A stretch of DNA of 35,809 bases from Sporosarcina sp. (GTDB lineage Bacteria; Bacillota; Bacilli; Bacillales_A; Planococcaceae): contig JARIDO010000006.1 of NCBI GenBank assembly GCA_029263895.1, positions 1-35,809 on the forward strand, written 5' to 3'. This document shows positions 31,220-35,809 of this stretch, in pieces. A program made the position numbers and the translations under genes. The notes under the pieces were generated by a model. That model had not been told where the DNA came from. It ran no database searches and was given only the letters and a program-made list of their open reading frames with translations. Position 1 is the stretch's first letter. The number at the start of each line of letters is the position of its first letter.

Positions 31220-32012
31220 CGCTATCAATAAATGAATCCGATACGCGCTTCCAAAACGGGAACGTTCTAAACCGGGCAAAACGTACTTTTTCATCGGAAA
31301 CTCTGTACTGAATTGATTTTACGTCCTTATGAAGAAGTTGTAAATGATCAACGGTTACCATAAAGTCTGGCCCTTTAACAGGTGTTAATACGCAACGATG
31401 GTGTGCCGGCAATACAAGTGGCGCACCAACTGTACGAAACACTCTGTTATTAATGGATGCCATTTCAGTTAATTGCATTGCTGGCAATGACGGATGGATA
31501 ATCGCTCCACCTAGTGCTTTATTGTATGCCGTTGAGCCCGATGGCGTTGACATACACAGGCCATCCCCACGAAACCTTTCAAAATGCGAGTTATTTAACT
31601 CGACATCCATTACTAACGTAACTTCTGGAGATTTCACAGTTGACTCATTAAGCGCTAGATATGTTGCAGATTGGTCCATATGTTGATAGTTAATGGTCAC
31701 TTCCAACAAAGGATATTCAATCACTTCAAATTCTTTTCTAGAAATAGAAATGACTAACTTCTCAATTTCACTTGGAATCCAATCCGCATAGAAACCAAGA
31801 TGACCTGTATGAATTCCAACAAATGCGGTCTCTTTTAGACGGTGCTGATACTTATGGAATGCATGTAGTAATGTTCCATCTCCACCAATTGATAAAACAA
31901 TTTCCGGCTTAACCTCATCATAAATAAGACCGAAATCAGTCAGATATTCAATTGCTTCGTCCATTAACTTATTTGACAGTTCGTCATTCCGCGACTGAAT
32001 TGCAAATTTCAT
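31212..32012 (-). CDS. nadF: NAD kinase
   Basis: Phosphorylates NAD to NADP in the cytoplasm. [16 protein letters not shown] carries the GGDGT motif, [13 protein letters not shown] follows, ALNESTVKS is the NE motif, and [20 protein letters not shown] is the last conserved loop. At 266 residues it matches B. subtilis NadF (PpnKA). The frame opens at GTG 32021, but GAGGTG lies 6 nt before the ATG at 32012. It sits 5 nt after yjbM and overlaps the pseudouridine synthase. Confidence 0.94.
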   Translation of the reverse strand: MKFAIQSRNDELSNKLMDEAIEYLTDFGLIYDEVKPEIVLSIGGDGTLLHAFHKYQHRLKETAFVGIHTGHLGFYADWIPSEIEKLVISISRKEFEVIEYPLLEVTINYQHMDQSATYLALNESTVKSPEVTLVMDVELNNSHFERFRGDGLCMSTPSGSTAYNKALGGAIIHPSLPAMQLTEMASINNRVFRTVGAPLVLPAHHRCVLTPVKGPDFMVTVDHLQLLHKDVKSIQYRVSDEKVRFARFRTFPFWKRVSDSFIDSDE

Positions 32013-32017
32013 ATGAC

Positions 32018-32686
32018 TCACCTCTTTTTACGTTTTTTCTCTTGGTAACTTCTAGTGGCACTTTCTTTAAAGGCACTGAAATATTGCTGTGCATCTTGTA
32101 TTTCATCACGAATTTGAGACATTTCTTCATCCAGTCTAAACGCTGCTTCTGCTGCCCTCTCTAAACGTAGACGGATGTCCTCCGGCATTTCACCTTCATA
32201 TTTGTAATTAAGCGTGTGTTCTATGGATGCCCAAAAGTTCATAGCTAATGTACGTATTTGAATTTCAGCAAGAATGGTTCTTTCTCCATGTATCGTCTGA
32301 ACAGGATATTTAATAATCATATGATACGAACGATAACCGCTTGGTTTTTTATGAGCAATATAATTACGTTCTTCAACTACCTCTAAATCCTTTCGTAGTC
32401 GCAAACGAGCGGCTACTGTTTCAATGTCATCAACAAATTGACACATGACTCTTAAACCGGCAATATCCGGCAATTCTGCTGCAAGCTCGGGTAATGGTTC
32501 AAAAGGGATTCCTTTTTCAAGTGTTTTATCATAGATACTCGCGAGCGGTTTAACTCTTCCCGTCACAAATTCAACAGGTGTATGTACTTCTTCAAGTTCG
32601 TATTGAGCTCGTAACCCTTTAAGTTTTACTTTTAGTTCATCTACCGCTTGCTTATATGGTTCTAGAAATTGATTCCACTGTCTCAT
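32018..32686 (-). CDS. yjbM: Small (p)ppGpp synthetase YjbM (SAS1/RelQ)
   Basis: A 222-residue GTP pyrophosphokinase with a synthetase domain only and no hydrolase domain. Motifs: [51 protein letters not shown], and [24 protein letters not shown]. The C-terminal helix (EKKRKKR) is basic. In B. subtilis YjbM is an allosterically activated tetramer made without ribosome control. AGGGATTCAG with GGAGG ahead gives a good ribosome site. It lies between yjbL and nadF. Confidence 0.95.
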   Translation of the reverse strand: MRQWNQFLEPYKQAVDELKVKLKGLRAQYELEEVHTPVEFVTGRVKPLASIYDKTLEKGIPFEPLPELAAELPDIAGLRVMCQFVDDIETVAARLRLRKDLEVVEERNYIAHKKPSGYRSYHMIIKYPVQTIHGERTILAEIQIRTLAMNFWASIEHTLNYKYEGEMPEDIRLRLERAAEAAFRLDEEMSQIRDEIQDAQQYFSAFKESATRSYQEKKRKKR

Positions 32687-32704
32687 CTGAATCCCTCCAG
32701 GTCT

Positions 32705-33094
32705 TTATTCCATGCGTTGCAAAATAGGTTTAAAAGCTTCTTCAACCGCGGAAGTAAAAGCTTCTCCATAGTTATCATTGCCTTCGATATTGTATAGAAG
32801 CATTGATAATTCTTCCTTAAAGCTAACGAGTGGAATTTTATTGTTTCCAAAAGAAATAACTGGCTCTAAATCATTTAGTATCACGTCAACCATTAATGGC
32901 CAAACAGCTTGTGAAAAATGAACATAACCATATCCTTCTTCTTGGTCAAAAAGGTAAACAAATGACAATTCATCCGAGTCAGTTATCATCTTGCCCGCAG
33001 GATGCCCTTGCATGTACTCATCTATTTCGTTTACAATAAATAGAACTTCTTTATTATTCTGTATTCCACTTTCAATACGATTTTGGATATGCAC
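32705..33094 (-). CDS. yjbL: Conserved hypothetical protein YjbL
   Basis: A 129-residue soluble protein of the YjbL family (unknown function): IVNEIDEYMQGHPAGKMITDSDELSFVYLFDQEEGYGYVHFSQAVWPLM and VISFGNNKIPLVSFKEELSMLLYNIEGNDNYGEAF. It is the first gene of the yjbL-yjbM-nadF-yjbO run and ends 18 nt before yjbM. The identity rests on sequence feel and gene order. In B. subtilis yjbK (a CYTH triphosphatase) lies between yjbJ and yjbL; it is missing here. Confidence 0.82.
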   Translation of the reverse strand: MHIQNRIESGIQNNKEVLFIVNEIDEYMQGHPAGKMITDSDELSFVYLFDQEEGYGYVHFSQAVWPLMVDVILNDLEPVISFGNNKIPLVSFKEELSMLLYNIEGNDNYGEAFTSAVEEAFKPILQRME

Positions 33095-33253
33095 AATGCT
33101 GTCTTCCCTTCACCAATTAATATGTTTAGTCTACCATATGACACAGCTTGTTGCAGTTCAGAATATGCGATTCACTATTTTTATTGATATAATAGAAGAA
33201 AGACCGATACTATAATAAGATGATGTTTTGTTAGATAGAAAGGAAAGATTATA

Positions 33254-33925
33254 ATGGACACTCGTTCAATACGTACTTTAATGGACATTAACGCTTTACA
33301 AATGCTTGGTTCCGTTCAAACTAACGCTGGCATTGGTTCAGATTCTTCGTCCATGTTCGACTCACTATTACAAGAACTTTTAGGTTCTTCTTCGATTTCC
33401 GAGTCATTAACGTCTTCTTCCTCAGCGATGCTCGAAAATAATTCTGCACTTGAAAGCTTGCGCTATAACGGTAGCAACCAAGTATATCAACCGTCTAATT
33501 TGCTTAACATCCTTCAATCGCAAACTTCTTCAAGTAGTACCGTTTCGACTGGTGACTATTCAAACATTATTAAACAAGCTGCCGACAAGTACAATGTACC
33601 TGAAAAACTGATATCAGCTGTCATTAAACAAGAGTCTAACTTCAATACCAACGTCGTAAGTAGGTCTGGTGCACAAGGTTTAATGCAACTTATGCCAGGT
33701 ACTGCGAAATTTTTGGGTGTAACCAATAGTTTTGATCCAGCTCAAAACGTCATGGGCGGTGCTAAATACCTTAGACAGATGTTAAATCAGTTTGATGGTA
33801 ATCTTGAGCATGCTTTAGCTGCTTACAACGCTGGACCAGGAAATGTTAAAAAACATAATGGGATTCCACCATTTAAAGAGACTCAACAGTATGTCACAAA
33901 AGTACTCAATAACTTCTATACCTGA
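33254..33925 (+). CDS. Lytic transglycosylase, YjbJ/CwlQ-like (SLT domain)
   Basis: Cleaves the MurNAc-GlcNAc bond of peptidoglycan. The first 100 residues are Ser/Asn/Gln-rich and low complexity. The SLT domain (about 102-223) has LISAVIKQESNFN with catalytic Glu127, SRSGAQGLMQLMPGTA, and LAAYNAGPGNVKKHNGIPPF. No signal peptide or membrane segment is visible, so export is by another route, perhaps the flagellar system. B. subtilis YjbJ (CwlQ) is the gene in the corresponding place. It has its own leader and is divergent from yjbL. Confidence 0.9.
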   Translation: MDTRSIRTLMDINALQMLGSVQTNAGIGSDSSSMFDSLLQELLGSSSISESLTSSSSAMLENNSALESLRYNGSNQVYQPSNLLNILQSQTSSSSTVSTGDYSNIIKQAADKYNVPEKLISAVIKQESNFNTNVVSRSGAQGLMQLMPGTAKFLGVTNSFDPAQNVMGGAKYLRQMLNQFDGNLEHALAAYNAGPGNVKKHNGIPPFKETQQYVTKVLNNFYT

Positions 33926-33964
33926 ACTATGAAAATATTGTTTGCCCCATCTCGAGCGGTTCAT

Positions 33965-33993
33965 TTGAGAAAAATGTATTCAATTGATAGAAT
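33965..33993 (+). promoter_or_regulatory. Candidate sigma-A promoter of yjbI-yjbH
   Basis: TTGAGA (33965-33970), 17-bp spacer, TAGAAT (33988-33993), about 33 bp before the yjbI start. Confidence 0.5.
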
Positions 33994-34026
33994 GTCAATA
34001 CAGTCAGAACAAAGGAGATTGACGTA

Positions 34027-34419
34027 ATGATGCAAAAACCTTTGATCCCTTATGAGGAGATCGGTGCTGAAAAATTGTCGGAACTGATTGATCTATTTTA
34101 TACAAAAGTAGCCGCGGACCCGGACTTATCTCCAATTTTTCCAGACGACTTGACAGAAACAGCTCGAAAGCAAATACAATTTCAAACACAATACCTTGGT
34201 GGACCAAATTTATATACGGATGAACACGGACATCCTATGATGAAAGCACGACATATGCCTTTTCCGATAACCCCTTCTCGCGCTGCCGCATGGCTTGCAT
34301 GTATGTCAGAAGCAATGGATGAAATCGGGCTGGAAGGCAAGTTCCGCGAAATCTATTACAGACGTCTTGAGTTAACTGCCAACCATATGGTGAACAGAAA
34401 CGGAGATGGTCAGCTGTGA
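34027..34419 (+). CDS. yjbI: Truncated haemoglobin YjbI (group II)
   Basis: A 130-residue haem-binding globin. IGAEKLSELIDLFYTKVAADPDLSPIFPDDL is the start; FQTQYLGGPNLYTDEHGHPMMKARHMPFPITPSRAAAWLACM contains the proximal His (KARHMPFPI) and the conserved Trp of the group. Such proteins bind oxygen and may handle oxidants or redox stress; in B. subtilis YjbI lies next to the Spx adaptor YjbH and both relate to thiol and nitrosative stress. AAAGGAG lies before the ATG at 34027 (a second ATG follows at 34030). Its TGA overlaps the GTG start of yjbH. Confidence 0.93.
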   Translation: MMQKPLIPYEEIGAEKLSELIDLFYTKVAADPDLSPIFPDDLTETARKQIQFQTQYLGGPNLYTDEHGHPMMKARHMPFPITPSRAAAWLACMSEAMDEIGLEGKFREIYYRRLELTANHMVNRNGDGQL

Positions 34420-35225
34420 ACAAACGAACTTTAATTGAAAATTCAATTGGGCCTTCCCCAAGTGCTAGACCTATTGAATTGTATGCATTTATTGATCCGT
34501 CTTGTGAAGAGTGCTGGTCCATGCAACCCATTTTGCGAAAGCTTCAAATTGAATATGACCAATATTTCACGCTACGAATTGCAATGCGAACACCGTTACC
34601 TAAAATGAACATAAAATGTCTGCGTAATGAGGAAAGCCTCGAAGAATGCGATAAAATGCATGCAACATTTCCTGCTATTGCAGTAAAAGCAGCAGAATTC
34701 CAAGGAAAGCGTGCAGGATTTCGATTTCTATCAAAAATGCTCGAATACTCTTTTCTTAAATCTCGTAATGTGTCATCATTCGCTGTTCTTGTCGAGATTG
34801 CAAAAAAGATAAAATTAGATGTTGAAGAATTCACCAATGACTTTTCATCTCAAAATGTTCTTCGAGCGTTGCAAGTTGATTTATATATGGCAAAAGAAAT
34901 GGAAGTAGAAACAGCACCAACATTTGTGTTTTTCAACGGTAATATTGAAGATGAAGGACTAAAAGTTGACGGCCTTTATAATTACAATGTATATGAGCAA
35001 ATTCTTGAAGAGTTAGTAGGCGAACAACTACGACCTGATATGCCACCAACGCTTGACGAGCTCTTTCGTCGCTTTGATACGTTATCGACGAATGAAATTG
35101 CAACCATCTATGGGATATCTGAAAAATCCGCGGAACGTGAACTAAAAAAACAACTGCTCCAACAGCATGTTGAACGATTACCGTTTCCCGATGTGACGTT
35201 ATGGCGAAAAAAACAAATTGTCTAG
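34416..35225 (+). CDS. yjbH: ClpXP adaptor protein YjbH (SpxH) for Spx degradation
   Basis: DsbA/thioredoxin-like adaptor that delivers the regulator Spx to ClpXP. The CxxC motif is C30-x-x-C33 in FIDPSCEECWSMQP. The middle is a helical insert, and FVFFNGNIEDEGLKVDGLYNYNVYEQIL is the return to the thioredoxin fold. The C-terminal part (NEIATIYGISEKSAERELKKQL) is family-specific. Length 269 is normal. The GTG start overlaps the yjbI stop in GTGA, so the two are translationally coupled. The absence of a His-rich N-terminus, present in some homologues that bind zinc, is notable but not decisive. A strong terminator follows. Confidence 0.93.
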   Translation: MNKRTLIENSIGPSPSARPIELYAFIDPSCEECWSMQPILRKLQIEYDQYFTLRIAMRTPLPKMNIKCLRNEESLEECDKMHATFPAIAVKAAEFQGKRAGFRFLSKMLEYSFLKSRNVSSFAVLVEIAKKIKLDVEEFTNDFSSQNVLRALQVDLYMAKEMEVETAPTFVFFNGNIEDEGLKVDGLYNYNVYEQILEELVGEQLRPDMPPTLDELFRRFDTLSTNEIATIYGISEKSAERELKKQLLQQHVERLPFPDVTLWRKKQIV

Positions 35226-35230
35226 AAAAT

Positions 35231-35287
35231 AATAAACCATGATTATTAGATAACAATCTGATAATCATGGTTTATTGGTTTTTTTTG
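35231..35287 (+). terminator. Terminator of yjbI-yjbH
   Basis: A 16-bp perfect stem (AATAAACCATGATTAT with its complement, 35231-35246 and 35261-35276) with an inner AGAT/ATCT, followed by eight T residues after GG. Confidence 0.93.
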
Positions 35288-35347
35288 TAGTTCTTTGCCA
35301 AATAACGTTGGTGAAGAATAAATCGACCATAATATATTTAGTTGACT

Positions 35348-35394
35348 AGTTATCCAAGGCGCTTAAGCAACTTGGATAACTGATTGTTTTTTTT
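35348..35394 (+). terminator. Second hairpin terminator downstream of yjbH
   Basis: AGTTATCCAAG (35348-35358) pairs with CTTGGATAACT (35371-35381) around a loop containing GCTTAAGC, and eight or nine T residues follow. No gene lies between it and the yjbH terminator, so it is either a back-up terminator or the remnant of a lost gene or small RNA. Confidence 0.7.
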
Positions 35395-35402
35395 AAACGA
35401 TA

Positions 35403-35470
35403 GAGTCTCACCCCACGGAACACCTCCGCTTGGAACTGAAATCAGTAGGTTGCAGAATTCTTTAAGCGGA
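35403..35470 (+). repeat. GC-rich interspersed repeat, copy 2 (decayed)
   Basis: GAGTCTCACCCCACGGAA, then CACCTCCGCTTGGAACTGAAATCAG, and a flank ending in TTTAAGCGGATA, align with 31-95 in copy 1 with several substitutions and a deletion of about 8 bp. It is in the same orientation as copy 1. The first half of the element is absent here. Confidence 0.5.
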
Positions 35471-35669
35471 TATATATTCATAAAAAATAACGAAAGTGAA
35501 TTCCGATCCTTTTCTCTTGTTATTGAGAAGAGGATTTTCTTTCACCAACGTTATAAATTGTAGAACTTTTTGTTATATGACAATAACTTTTCCGCAAAAA
35601 AGTAAAAGTATTCTTTATGCTTGTAAACAGCTTTATTACTTTTTTATTCCCCAAACAATAAATAAAAGA
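35471..35669. other. Intergenic, no gene seen
   Basis: AT-rich stretch without a supported ORF, promoter or hairpin. Short open frames on both strands here lack ribosome sites. Confidence 0.4.
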
Positions 35670-35708
35670 AAAGAGCACTCGACTCCTGGGGGGGAGTGAA
35701 TGCTCTTT
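35670..35708 (-). terminator. Terminator for a minus-strand gene beyond the right edge
   Basis: AAAGAGCA (35670-35677) pairs with TGCTCTTT (35701-35708), with an inner GACTCC/GGAGT stem and a G7 run in the loop. On the minus strand CTTTTCTTTTATT follows, so it probably ends a gene lying to the right of the window, although a TTTT also follows on the plus strand. Confidence 0.55.
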
Positions 35709-35764
35709 TACAAAGGGAATGGGAGAAATGTTCACGTTCAAACAAAAGGGGTGTATGTTTGGTA

Positions 35765-35780
35765 TGTGATTTATTTCACA
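35765..35780. promoter_or_regulatory. Candidate Crp/Fnr-family operator (TGTGA-N6-TCACA)
   Basis: A perfect TGTGA-TTTATT-TCACA palindrome at 35765-35780 matches the Fnr/ArcR-type operator of Bacillales. A T/A-rich stretch resembling a -10 (TATCAT, AAAATAAT) follows. The gene it would control lies off the right edge. Confidence 0.4.
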
Positions 35781-35809
35781 TCCTTACTTTATCATAAAAT
35801 AATAGGTAC

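Noticed and set aside
32991..33215. Plus-strand ORF between yjbL and yjbJ
   Set aside because: Mostly antisense to yjbL, without a ribosome site, and not CYTH-like, so not the missing yjbK.
35700..35770. Short ORF MFTFKQKGCMFGM near the right edge
   Set aside because: Thirteen codons only; GGGAGA is near its ATG but nothing supports it as a gene.

Overview
The window looks like chromosome from an AT-rich, endospore-forming, motile Gram-positive bacterium of the Bacillales, most likely a Sporosarcina-like member of the Planococcaceae. I infer this from spore genes (spoVAC/AD/AE, spoVIF, a YjcZ peptide, CotZ/CotO-type coat proteins), Bacillus-type Shine-Dalgarno sites, candidate promoters for sigma-A, -D, -G and -K, a catabolite-response element, and gene order. 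From about 22.5 to 35.2 kb the genes follow, in reverse, the Bacillus subtilis order yjbH-yjbI-yjbJ-yjbL-yjbM-nadF-yjbO, cotO-cotZ, yjcZ-spoVIF, yjcF-yjcG-yjcH. The species call rests on recall of gene order, not on a search.

Layout. 1-5.4 kb: a GC-rich interspersed repeat, an aldehyde dehydrogenase, a 47-codon acidic ORF, an AlkA-type DNA glycosylase, a lone tRNA-Val(GAC), a DUF805 gene broken by a stop at a conserved Trp, and a phage-type amidase beside an orphan small gene. 5.4-8.4 kb: a two-gene GMC dehydrogenase exported by a Tat signal on its small subunit, followed by an unexplained 20-21-bp tandem array. 8.4-13.1 kb: two chemoreceptors, one in an operon with a BMP-family lipoprotein behind a sigma-D-like promoter. 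13.2-17.8 kb: a hypothetical gene, yjlC-ndh, a 58-residue membrane protein, chrA and a ZIP-like metal transporter, then a second, strictly 21-bp tandem array. 18-21.8 kb: a TAXI-type TRAP transporter (binding lipoprotein, DUF1850 protein, fused permease) with a consensus cre site upstream.

21.8-30.2 kb: a PgpA-family phosphatase, yjcH-yjcG-yjcF, then spore genes: a reduced spoVA operon headed by a YhcN/YlaJ-like lipoprotein, YjcZ, SpoVIF, CotZ-like and CotO-like. The spoVA and cotZ units diverge from sigma-G-like and sigma-K-like promoters about 20 bp apart. 30.2-35.2 kb: housekeeping and stress genes mgtE, a pseudouridine synthase, NAD kinase, the (p)ppGpp synthetase YjbM and yjbL on one strand; a lytic transglycosylase, a truncated haemoglobin and the Spx adaptor YjbH on the other. 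The right end has three terminators, a decayed copy of the left-end repeat and a TGTGA-N6-TCACA palindrome.

The signal I find hardest to explain is the pair of intergenic arrays at 8185-8328 and 17859-17975. They share an architecture (a constant core of about 10 bp plus a variable 10-11 bp, repeating every two helical turns) but have unrelated cores.
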